Source of the DNA: Caulobacteraceae bacterium | GTDB taxonomy: Bacteria; Pseudomonadota; Alphaproteobacteria; Caulobacterales; Caulobacteraceae | Direction of reading: 5' to 3' | Length of the DNA stretch: 5,035 nucleotides | Assembly (NCBI GenBank): GCA_947501315.1 | Contig: CANMXH010000167.1 | Location: 1 to 5,035, forward strand | In this document: piece after piece, positions 1 through 5,035 of the stretch | How the letters are laid out: every line of letters starts with the position of its first letter | Numbering within the stretch: the first letter of the stretch is position 1 | Notes under the pieces: generated by a model | Databases searched by the model: none | The model's input: the letters and a program-made list of their open reading frames with translations, nothing else | What the model was told of the DNA's origin: nothing | Made by a program: the position numbers and the translations under genes

Positions 1-170
1 ATCTCCTCGACCGTCTCGCCGCGGATGCGCAGGGCGGTGACGGCGGCGGCGACCTGGGCGGGGGTCGGCTCGCCGCGCAGGCAGGCGGCGAAGAAGGCGT
101 GGGCCTCGTCCGCCGTCAGGATGCGGCCGTCGACGAGTTTGGCCAGCAGGGGTTTGAAACCTTCGGCCAT
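1..170 (-). CDS. trpD: Anthranilate phosphoribosyltransferase, N-terminal fragment (cut by window edge)
   Basis: Reading leftward from an ATG at 170-168, the frame stays open to the window edge: 56 complete codons beginning MAEGFKPLLAKLVDG. The visible part matches the all-helical N-terminal domain of TrpD: the KLVDGRILTADEA stretch (about residues 11-23), a GEPTPAQVAAAVTALR segment, then RGETVEE. This pattern (K-L-x-x-G-x-x-L-x-x-x-E-A, then G-E-x-T-x-x-Q, then L-R-x-x-G-E-T) is typical of the family. The phosphoribosyl-pyrophosphate-binding glycine loop and catalytic domain lie outside the window. The family transfers the phosphoribosyl group of PRPP to anthranilate, the second step of tryptophan synthesis, in the cytoplasm. 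The start overlaps the trpG stop by one base (TGATG) and no clear Shine-Dalgarno precedes it, so translation is probably coupled to trpG. The call is firm; only the length is unknown. Confidence 0.93.
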   Translation of the reverse strand, partial: MAEGFKPLLAKLVDGRILTADEAHAFFAACLRGEPTPAQVAAAVTALRIRGETVEE

Positions 171-760
171 CAGACCATCGCCGTGCGTTTGATGTTGGCG
201 AGGTCGAGGAAGTTCGCCAGCAGGTCGTGGCCGTGTTCGGTGGCGATGGATTCCGGGTGGAACTGGACCCCGTGGATCGGGCGGGACCTGTGGGCCAGGC
301 CCATGATCTCGCCGTCGGCGGTCCAGGCTGTGACCTCGAGCATGTCGGGCAGGGTTTCGCGGCGGACGGCGAGCGAGTGATAGCGGGTGGCGGTGAAGGG
401 CGAGTGCAGGCCGGTGAAGACGCTGCGGCCCTCATGCTCAATCGGTGAGGTCTTGCCGTGCATCAGGGCCTTGGCGCGGATCACTTCGCCGCCGAAGGCC
501 TGGCCCATGGCCTGATGGCCGAGGCAGACGCCGAAGATCGGCATGTCCAGCGGGGCGGTGTCTAGAATGGCGAGGCAGATGCCGGCCTCATTGGGCGTGC
601 AGGGGCCGGGCGAGAGCAGGATGGCCTCGGGCTTGAGGGCCCAGGCCTCGGTGGCGGTCAGGTCGTCATTGCGCACGACATGCGTCTCCGCGCCCAACTC
701 CGCAAGGTAGTGGACGAGGTTCCAGGTGAAGCTGTCGTAGTTGTCGACGACGAGGATCAT
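170..760 (-). CDS. trpG: Anthranilate synthase component II (glutamine amidotransferase subunit)
   Basis: This 196-residue protein is a complete class I glutamine amidotransferase of normal length. It opens with MILVVDNYDSFTWNLVHYLA, the standard TrpG/PabA start. The oxyanion-strand motif SPGPCTP is at residues 50-56, the nucleophile elbow GVCLGHQ at 77-83 with catalytic Cys79, and GVQFHPES at 164-171 supplies His168 and Glu170, so the triad is intact. It releases ammonia from glutamine for TrpE in the cytoplasm. Family members sometimes also serve para-aminobenzoate synthase; the sequence alone cannot exclude that dual role, but trpD directly downstream and trpE nearby favour tryptophan synthesis. 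A weak Shine-Dalgarno (AGAAG, 771-767) sits six bases before the ATG. The gene is separated from trpE by 297 bp containing an opposite-strand ORF, so it probably has its own promoter in 761-863. Downstream it overlaps trpD by one base. Confidence 0.96.
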   Translation of the reverse strand: MILVVDNYDSFTWNLVHYLAELGAETHVVRNDDLTATEAWALKPEAILLSPGPCTPNEAGICLAILDTAPLDMPIFGVCLGHQAMGQAFGGEVIRAKALMHGKTSPIEHEGRSVFTGLHSPFTATRYHSLAVRRETLPDMLEVTAWTADGEIMGLAHRSRPIHGVQFHPESIATEHGHDLLANFLDLANIKRTAMV

Positions 761-807
761 GCTCGGCTTCTAGGGGCTGTGGGAGGTTGCGCCAAGCGGC
801 TACGACG

Positions 808-822
808 GTAAGCGTTCGTTAA
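808..822. promoter_or_regulatory. CtrA-like binding box, GTAA-N7-TTAA
   Basis: The plus strand reads GTAA GCGTTCG TTAA, followed by CC. The cell-cycle regulator CtrA of Caulobacter and relatives binds TTAA-N7-TTAA, so this is one mismatch from consensus with exactly the right spacing; the consensus is symmetric and can be read from either strand. The box lies 47 bases before the trpG ATG and 41 before the small plus-strand ORF, a position from which a regulator could act on either gene. On the trpG side it covers the tentative -10, which would favour repression. On the other side it falls about where a -35 would be expected, which would favour activation. Chance occurrence is possible, although AT-rich four-base words are uncommon in DNA this rich in G+C. 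Confidence 0.4.
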
Positions 823-835
823 CCGGATCTGCCAA
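808..835 (-). promoter_or_regulatory. Possible trpG promoter (weak)
   Basis: On the minus strand TTGGCA (835-830) matches five of six bases of the usual -35 hexamer. Sixteen bases further on lies GCTTAC (813-808), a poor -10 that shares only GCT with the Caulobacter-type GCTANA. This would start trpG transcription at roughly 800, about 40 bases before the ATG. The need for a promoter here is the better argument, because trpG is cut off from trpE by an opposite-strand ORF. The exact hexamers are uncertain. Confidence 0.25.
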
Positions 836-863
836 ATCGTGCAGGGCAGCTTCGGGGAGTTCC

Positions 864-1049
864 ATGGCGCACACCAACATCGACACCGCGCGCCAACTGC
901 TGACGCCCGTCACACTGCAGGCCACCAGTCCGTATGCGACGCTCGGGGCAGCGGCGCTGGCGGCGGTGGCGGCGGTCTTGATGGCCGGGGTGATGGTTGT
1001 GGGTCCGGGCGTTCGGTTTGACGAACCCGCCGTTTCTGCGCAGCCCTAG
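864..1049 (+). CDS. Small single-pass membrane protein of unknown function
   Basis: A 61-residue frame starts at ATG 864, preceded by GGGGAG (854-859), a fair Shine-Dalgarno although only four bases from the start. The protein has a polar N-terminus (MAHTNIDTARQLLTP), one hydrophobic alanine/valine/glycine-rich segment at about residues 26-49, and a short tail with Arg51, Asp53 and Glu54. There is no cleavage motif, cysteine or repeat, and I do not recognise a family. About 80% of third codon positions are G or C, consistent with a real gene in this genome. It is the only sizeable gene candidate in the interval between trpE and trpG, divergent from trpG and tail-to-tail with trpE with eight bases between the stops. 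Overlapping frames exist on the other strand, but they lack this start context. It could be spurious; I put it slightly better than even, mainly for its RBS, membrane segment and neat fit in the gap. Confidence 0.55.
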   Translation: MAHTNIDTARQLLTPVTLQATSPYATLGAAALAAVAAVLMAGVMVVGPGVRFDEPAVSAQP

Positions 1050-1057
1050 CGCCAAAC

Positions 1058-2569
1058 TCATCGATTGCCGGACGGATAGCGCCAGGCGTCGTCTGCGGCG
1101 CGCATCGGAGCACCGGCCTTGGCCAGGGTCTCGGCATATTCCGCAGCCGGATCGCTGTCCGCGACCACACCGGCCCCGGCCTGGACATGGATCTTGCCGT
1201 CGGCGAACAGGGCCGTCCTGAGCACGATGCAGATGTCGGCCTCGCCGCCGGCCGAGATATAGCCGACGCCACCGCCGTAACCGACGCCGCGCTTTTCGCT
1301 CTCCAGCTCGTCAATGATCTCCATGGCCCGGACCTTGGGGGCACCGGACAAGGTTCCTGCAGGCAGGGCGGCCAGCAGGGTGTCGACAGCGTCCAGGTCG
1401 GGATGGGCGTCGCCCTGGACCTCGGACACGATGTGCATGACCGAGCTGTAGCGTTCGACCCGGAAGCTCTCGATGACCTCGACCGTGCCGGGAGCGGCGA
1501 CGCGGCCGACGTCATTGCGTCCAAGGTCCAGCAGCATCAGGTGTTCTGATCGCTCCTTCGGATCGGCCAGCAGTTCGGCTTCGAGTGCGCGGTCGGCCTC
1601 GGGCGTCTCGCCGCGCGGTCGGGTACCGGCCAGCGGGCGGATGGTCACGCGCCCGTCCTTGAGCCTGACCAGAATCTCGGGGCTGGACCCGGCCAGCTGA
1701 AAGTCGCCGAAGTCGAGATAGAACAGATAGGGCGACGGATTTCGCCGCCGCAGCGACCGGTAGAAGGCGAACGGATCGGTCGCCCATGGCGCGGCGAAGC
1801 GGTGGCTGAGCACGACCTGAAAGATGTCTCCGGCGGCGATGTAGTCCTTGGCCCGGGCGACCATGGCGGCAAAGTCGGCTTCAGCGACGGGCGAGCGGAA
1901 GGGCGCGATGTCGGTCTGGATCGGCGCGGGCAGGGCGGGGAGCGGCGCGCGGAGGTCGGCTTCAAAGCGGTCGAGTCTGGAAATGGCGGCTGCAAAGGCG
2001 GTTCTGGCGTCGAGACCGCTGTCCGGATAGCCGGTCGAGACCAATACAATCTCGTGGCTGACGGAGTCGAAGATGGCGACGAGGGCCGGGCGGGTCAGGA
2101 CGGCGTCGGGCAGGTCAAGGGGATCGGGGTTGGGCGCGCCGAGGGGCTCCAGCAGCCTGACCATGTCATAGCCGAATACCCCGAACAGGCCGGCGGCCAT
2201 GGGCGGGAGGCCTGCGGGCAGTTCGAACCTCGAGGCCGCCATCAGGGCGCGCAGGGAGGTCAGGGCATCCGCAAGCTCCGGCTCGAACCGTTCCGCGGCA
2301 ATGTCCGCGCCGCGCGCCACCTCCGCCATGCTGCTGCGGCAGCGCCAGACCAGGTCCGGCTCGCGGGTGATGATGGAATAGCGGCCGTTGACGGCACCGC
2401 CCTCGACCGATTCCAGCAGGAAGGCATGGATACGGCCGTGCCCGACCTTCAGGAAGGCCGAGACCGGGGTCTCAAGGTCGTCCACCAGCCGGCGGATAAC
2501 GACCTGTGGCTGGCCGTGTGACCAGCCGCGGCTGAAATCGTCGAACCCGTCCGGATCGCTGGCCGTCAT
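1058..2569 (-). CDS. trpE: Anthranilate synthase component I (chorismate-binding subunit)
   Basis: This is a full-length 503-residue protein. With ammonia from TrpG it converts chorismate to anthranilate, the committed step to tryptophan. The N-terminal region has DLETPVSAFLKV (31-42) and LLES (51-54), the motif that forms the tryptophan feedback site in characterised TrpE proteins, so allosteric inhibition is expected. The chorismate-binding domain shows NPSPYLFY (277-284), AGSSPEIL (293-300), RPLAGTRPRG (311-320), SEHLMLLDLGRNDVGRV (341-357, containing His343), PAGTLSGAPK (403-412), RGVGYGGGVGY (427-437) and QAGAGVVADSDP (463-474). The AGTRPRG and AGTLSGAPK signatures, the LLES element and the neighbouring trpG and trpD separate it from PabB. 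It is not fused to TrpG, unlike the TrpEG of rhizobia. Its ATG overlaps the ppiD stop (ATGA) and has no visible Shine-Dalgarno, so translation is probably coupled to ppiD. No leader peptide or attenuator is possible directly upstream, since ppiD occupies that DNA. Confidence 0.97.
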   Translation of the reverse strand: MTASDPDGFDDFSRGWSHGQPQVVIRRLVDDLETPVSAFLKVGHGRIHAFLLESVEGGAVNGRYSIITREPDLVWRCRSSMAEVARGADIAAERFEPELADALTSLRALMAASRFELPAGLPPMAAGLFGVFGYDMVRLLEPLGAPNPDPLDLPDAVLTRPALVAIFDSVSHEIVLVSTGYPDSGLDARTAFAAAISRLDRFEADLRAPLPALPAPIQTDIAPFRSPVAEADFAAMVARAKDYIAAGDIFQVVLSHRFAAPWATDPFAFYRSLRRRNPSPYLFYLDFGDFQLAGSSPEILVRLKDGRVTIRPLAGTRPRGETPEADRALEAELLADPKERSEHLMLLDLGRNDVGRVAAPGTVEVIESFRVERYSSVMHIVSEVQGDAHPDLDAVDTLLAALPAGTLSGAPKVRAMEIIDELESEKRGVGYGGGVGYISAGGEADICIVLRTALFADGKIHVQAGAGVVADSDPAAEYAETLAKAGAPMRAADDAWRYPSGNR

Positions 2570-4494
2570 TGCGCCGCCGGGGCACCCGGCGCTGCGGATG
2601 CCGCGGGAGCCTCGGCCGGGAGGCCCAGCGAGGTACGGGCAAGGGGTTCGTCGAACTCTGCCTTGCTGCGGGCGGCGGCGGCGGCGATGGCCGCCTCGCC
2701 GACGGCATTGACGTGGTCACCGGCCATCCGCTGACGGAACTGTTCGGCGACCGGAGCCGCCAGGGCCGGCACCGCCGTGCTGATCCGGTCGGTCCGGCCG
2801 ATGACGAAGGTATCGGCGGTGTTCTGCTGCGAGAAGGGCTCGCCGCGCCCGCTGCTGAACACGCCGCTGATGACGCCCTGACCGTTCTGTTCCGCGGCCT
2901 GGCGGTTCAGGCCGCTCCCTGTCTGCAGGGTGGCACCGACCGAGGCTGCGACGGCGGCAAGGTCCTCACCGCCGCGGACGCGAGCCGCAAGGGCGTTGGC
3001 ACGCGCGCTCAGAAGCCGGACATTCTCGCGCAGCACCCACTGCCGGGCGAGCGGTTCACGAATTCCGGCGAGCGGGGGCAGGGCCGCCGGCATGATGTCA
3101 TCGAGGCGGACCACAAAATACTGGCCCTGACCCATGTCGATCACTTCGCTTTCAGCCCCCTTGCCGAGGCTCCACATGGTCTGGAGCAACTGCGGCGGCA
3201 GGGCCGGATTGATTTCCTGACCGTTGCGGAGTTTGCCGTCCTGCCGGATCGCCGGAATCTGGATGAGGCGAGCACCGACCTCGCGTACAGCGACGTCAAG
3301 GGTCTTGCCGTCCTGGCGGGCCTTCTCATAGGCCTCGACACGCCGGTAGACGGCGGCGCGGGCGTCCTCGGCACGCAGTTCGGCGACGACCTGGTCGCGA
3401 ACATCGGCCAGGGTCGCAGCGCGTCCCGGCTGGATGGCGTTCAGCCGGGCGACGACGAAGCCCACGCTGGCCTGGATCGGTGCCGAGACCTGATTGGCGG
3501 CGAGGCCGAAGACGGCGGCTGCGACGGCCGGGTCGCCGAGGGCGCTGCGCGGTGTGTCGATATATTCGGCCGGCTGGATGCTGTTGGCACGGGCCACATC
3601 GGCCGGCGACTGGCCGGCACGGAGGGCGGCGGCAATGCGGTCTGCCGCCGCGCGGTCCGGCGCGGTCAGGGTGACGAAGCTGCGCTTCTCGGGAAGCGAC
3701 AGCGCGTCGCGGCGGAAATTGAACCGCTCAAGGATGCGGGCCTCGGTCAGTTCAGCCGGGGCGGCGGCACCGTCGTCGAAGAGCACGACCGAAGCGGTGC
3801 GGGACTCGGGCATCCGCAGCTGGTCGGCGTTCTCGTTCATGAGGGCGATCAGCTGGGCGTCGGTCGGTTTGCCCGCCGTGCCGGCCATTGCCTGGGTCAC
3901 GGTGAACCAGCGGGCATCGCGGGTCTCAAGCGCCTGGCTGGCCAGGATCGCGCCATAGATGCGCGGCAGGCGCATGCCGGCCCCGAGGGCGGCACCATAG
4001 TGCTGGGTGGAATACTGATCGCGCAGCTGCGCCTCGAACATTTCGGGGGTCGCGTTACCCTCGGCCAGGGCGGTGCGATACTGTTCCTCGCTGAACTGGC
4101 CGGTGACGCTGTCGAAAAAGGCCGGGGCCTGGCGAATCTGGCGCAGGACCAGTTCCTTGCCCGGGCGGATGCCGGCCTTCCAGGCCCAGTTCATAAAACC
4201 GAGCTGTTGCGATTTCTGTTGCAGAAACTGGCGCAGCCCGCCTTCACCGATCAGTTCCTCGAAGGTCAGGGCCCGGCCGGCCTGTTGCTGGGCCTGCTCG
4301 CGAATACGGTCCAGTTCTGCGCGGAACTCGGCCTGGCTCATGTTCCGGTCGCCCGCCGAAACCACATGTTTCGGACCGAGGTTTGCCAGCACATCCATCT
4401 GCGATCCGCCGGTGACCACGAGGCCGATACCCAAGAGAACCAGCAGGCCGATGGCCCATTTCGATTTGGCGAAGGTGCGGAAGGCGGTGAGCAT
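2566..4494 (-). CDS. ppiD: PpiD/SurA-type membrane-anchored periplasmic folding factor (parvulin-like)
   Basis: This 642-residue protein is close in size to E. coli PpiD (623). It has a short positively charged cytoplasmic N-terminus (MLTAFRTFAKSK), one membrane anchor at about residues 13-30 without a cleavage site, then a large region expected in the periplasm. Residues about 36-200 resemble the SurA/PpiD N-terminal chaperone domain, including LIGEGGLRQFLQQKSQQLG (81-99). Parvulin-like sequence follows at about 267-354, but a SHIL-type motif and the terminal histidine (GYHII in active parvulins, GFVVAR here) are absent. It is therefore probably a chaperone with little isomerase activity. 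Two more segments, about 380-467 and 493-571, repeat the same pattern. The tail (625-642) is Ala/Pro-rich. The ATG at 4494 was chosen because AGGA sits six bases upstream and the membrane anchor follows at once; an earlier ATG at 4563 would add 23 unlikely residues and lies in the promoter. It heads a unit with trpE. The family call is firm; the precise symbol is less so. Confidence 0.88.
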   Translation of the reverse strand: MLTAFRTFAKSKWAIGLLVLLGIGLVVTGGSQMDVLANLGPKHVVSAGDRNMSQAEFRAELDRIREQAQQQAGRALTFEELIGEGGLRQFLQQKSQQLGFMNWAWKAGIRPGKELVLRQIRQAPAFFDSVTGQFSEEQYRTALAEGNATPEMFEAQLRDQYSTQHYGAALGAGMRLPRIYGAILASQALETRDARWFTVTQAMAGTAGKPTDAQLIALMNENADQLRMPESRTASVVLFDDGAAAPAELTEARILERFNFRRDALSLPEKRSFVTLTAPDRAAADRIAAALRAGQSPADVARANSIQPAEYIDTPRSALGDPAVAAAVFGLAANQVSAPIQASVGFVVARLNAIQPGRAATLADVRDQVVAELRAEDARAAVYRRVEAYEKARQDGKTLDVAVREVGARLIQIPAIRQDGKLRNGQEINPALPPQLLQTMWSLGKGAESEVIDMGQGQYFVVRLDDIMPAALPPLAGIREPLARQWVLRENVRLLSARANALAARVRGGEDLAAVAASVGATLQTGSGLNRQAAEQNGQGVISGVFSSGRGEPFSQQNTADTFVIGRTDRISTAVPALAAPVAEQFRQRMAGDHVNAVGEAAIAAAAARSKAEFDEPLARTSLGLPAEAPAASAAPGAPAAQ

Positions 4495-4500
4495 GGTCGG

Positions 4501-4504
4501 TCCT
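4501..4504 (-). promoter_or_regulatory. Shine-Dalgarno of ppiD
   Basis: AGGA on the minus strand lies six bases before the ATG at 4494. It supports that start over the in-frame ATG at 4563, which has no comparable site and overlaps the predicted -35. Confidence 0.6.
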
Positions 4505-4533
4505 GGCGGATCAGCGGCAAGGGTGCTGCTTGG

Positions 4534-4563
4534 CCTATAGGGTGTCAGCGGCCCGCACGGCAA
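4534..4563 (-). promoter_or_regulatory. Putative sigma-70-type promoter for ppiD-trpE
   Basis: On the minus strand TTGCCG (4563-4558) and TATAGG (4539-4534) are separated by 18 bases; each matches four of six consensus positions. Transcription would begin near 4527, giving a leader of about 33 bases with the AGGA near its end. TATA is a rare word in this composition, which adds weight. The hairpin cluster at 4582-4674 would lie upstream of this start and so would not be transcribed from it. Confidence 0.45.
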
Positions 4564-4581
4564 GACGATGGCATCATTGTC

Positions 4582-4615
4582 GGGCTTCAGCCGCGCTTCG
4601 CGCAGGCTGAAGCCC
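4582..4615. repeat. Long inverted repeat, hairpin 1 upstream of ppiD
   Basis: The arms GGGCTTCAGCC (4582-4592) and GGCTGAAGCCC (4605-4615) are perfect reverse complements. Inside them GCGC-TTC-GCGC continues the stem, with one bulged A at 4604, giving about 15 base pairs around a three-base loop. No run of T follows on either strand, so it is not a textbook intrinsic terminator. It lies 18 bases beyond the predicted ppiD -35. It could be a terminator of an upstream minus-strand gene, a transcribed structure if ppiD has a more distal promoter, or a dispersed palindromic repeat. Confidence 0.7.
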
Positions 4616-4617
4616 CC

Positions 4618-4635
4618 TCCGGCATCGCTGCCGGA
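4618..4635. repeat. Inverted repeat, hairpin 2 upstream of ppiD
   Basis: TCCGGCA (4618-4624) and TGCCGGA (4629-4635) form a perfect seven-pair stem with a TCGC loop, only two bases from hairpin 1. The run CCCTCC at 4615-4620, shared between the 3' edge of hairpin 1 and the 5' arm of hairpin 2, can alternatively pair with GGAGGG at 4644-4649. Competing folds are therefore possible. Confidence 0.6.
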
Positions 4636-4659
4636 AAGGTCGGGGAGGGTGCGGGGCGG

Positions 4660-4674
4660 CCGGGCCTCGCCCGG
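4660..4674. repeat. Inverted repeat, hairpin 3; possible weak plus-strand terminator
   Basis: CCGGGC (4660-4665) and GCCCGG (4669-4674) form a six-pair all-G/C stem with a CTC loop. On the plus strand it is followed by a T-rich stretch (GTTGTGTTGTT, about 4678-4688), which resembles an imperfect intrinsic terminator. However, no plus-strand gene is recognised to its left, where ppiD runs the other way. Confidence 0.45.
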
Positions 4675-5035
4675 AGCTGTTGTGTTGTTACCGTTTCGAC
4701 GAAGCCTGACCTTGGCCGCCCTTCTTATCCGCCCGTGAAGTCACGGTCGGGAAGGGACGGCACCGCCCCGCGCAGTCGTTTTCCACGCGCCCTCCGGCTG
4801 GCGGCCCTTGCTTCGGGCCTTACCGGATCATCCGTCGCGGACATTACTGCCCGGGACGCGGGAGGGACATGGCGCAGCCAGCAGTCCGCTCCATTGGCGC
4901 GCGGCGAGCAAACGGAGGCCATCCATCGACCTCCATGAGGACCCCCGCGGTATCCATCCCCCGGGCTTCATCGCTCGACCACAGCCCGCCGACATCGGGG
5001 CGCTGGATCCGACGCCCTCCCCACCGACGGGATGG
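4675..5035. other. Stretch with no recognisable gene
   Basis: Several weak frames are open here, none convincing. A minus-strand frame runs from the right edge to a TAA at 4846-4844 (63 residues), a second minus-strand frame covers 4922-4725 (65 residues), and a plus-strand frame from ATG 4935 is open to the edge. None shows a family motif. The edge frame has only about three quarters G/C at third positions, little above the surrounding DNA. Besides the dyad at 4733-4746 there is a GGCCC/GGGCC stem at 4803-4819. I see no tRNA, rRNA, tmRNA, RNase P or signal recognition RNA signature. It may be intergenic DNA, the end of a gene lying mostly outside the window, or a decayed coding region. Confidence 0.5.
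4733..4746. repeat. Short interrupted palindrome, possible operator-like dyad
   Basis: CCGTGA-AG-TCACGG has perfect six-base arms and a two-base centre. The symmetry would suit a dimeric DNA-binding protein, or may be chance. No gene start is seen close by on either side, so no target can be assigned. Confidence 0.3.

Noticed and set aside
761..863. A tryptophan leader peptide and attenuator before trpG
   Set aside because: No short minus-strand frame with clustered Trp codons and no terminator-antiterminator pair were seen in this interval.
1011..1026. GTTCG/CGAAC stem at the end of the small ORF as a terminator
   Set aside because: It has only five pairs, lies inside the coding frame and has no T run after it.
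910..1524. A 204-codon minus-strand frame overlapping the end of trpE and the small ORF
   Set aside because: It is an out-of-frame shadow of trpE rich in Pro, Ser and Arg. It conflicts with the well-supported trpE frame and shows no domain.
1802..2521. A 239-codon plus-strand frame antisense to trpE
   Set aside because: The minus-strand frame carries all TrpE signatures; the antisense product is glycine/arginine-rich with no motif.
4495..4563. Upstream extension of PpiD to the ATG at 4563
   Set aside because: The extra 23 residues are Pro-rich and put a non-family stretch before the membrane anchor. The region holds the likely promoter, and AGGA precedes the ATG at 4494.
4725..4922. A 65-codon minus-strand ORF
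   Set aside because: It has no motif, is Arg/Ala/Pro-rich as expected of chance frames in GC-rich DNA, and lacks a convincing ribosome site.
2569..4938. A 789-codon plus-strand open frame antisense to ppiD
   Set aside because: It begins at a TTG, has no recognisable domain, and mirrors the codon structure of ppiD, whose own frame has clear family features. Long antisense frames are common in GC-rich genes.
1..5035. CRISPR arrays, insertion sequences, tRNA or rRNA genes
   Set aside because: No spaced direct repeats, transposase motifs with flanking inverted repeats, cloverleaf sequence or rRNA signature were seen.

Overview
The window is GC-rich chromosomal DNA, roughly two thirds G+C by eye. 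It most likely comes from an alphaproteobacterium of the Caulobacterales, with Brevundimonas or a close relative as best guess. This rests on protein style, base composition, separate rather than fused TrpE and TrpG, and a ppiD-trpE-trpG-trpD order that I associate with this group. The placement is inference, because no rRNA or other marker lies in the window.

Layout: all recognisable large genes are on the minus strand and read right to left. ppiD (2566-4494) encodes a membrane-anchored SurA/PpiD-type periplasmic folding factor. It overlaps trpE (1058-2569), the large subunit of anthranilate synthase, by an ATGA. A 297-bp interval (761-1057) follows. It carries a small plus-strand ORF (864-1049) for a 61-residue single-pass membrane protein of unknown function, and a near-consensus CtrA-type box (808-822). 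Next come trpG (170-760), the glutamine amidotransferase subunit, and trpD (170 down to the left edge), which overlaps trpG by one base in a TGATG and is cut off by the window.

Function: TrpE and TrpG form anthranilate synthase (chorismate + glutamine to anthranilate). TrpD adds the phosphoribosyl group in the next step of tryptophan synthesis. The opposite-strand small gene between trpE and trpG suggests two transcription units: ppiD-trpE, driven from a promoter just right of ppiD, and trpG-trpD, driven from the 761-863 interval. If so, the two anthranilate synthase subunits would not simply share one message.

The right end (4495-5035, about 540 bp) holds no gene I can recognise. It contains a plausible sigma-70-type promoter and Shine-Dalgarno sequence for ppiD, then three closely packed perfect hairpins (4582-4674), a short dyad (4733-4746), and about 290 bp with only weak open frames.

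I do not see a clearly novel system. The observations most worth a second look are the CtrA-like box in the divergent trpG/small-gene region, the small membrane ORF itself, the three-fold degenerate parvulin-like repeat in PpiD, and the hairpin cluster upstream of ppiD.
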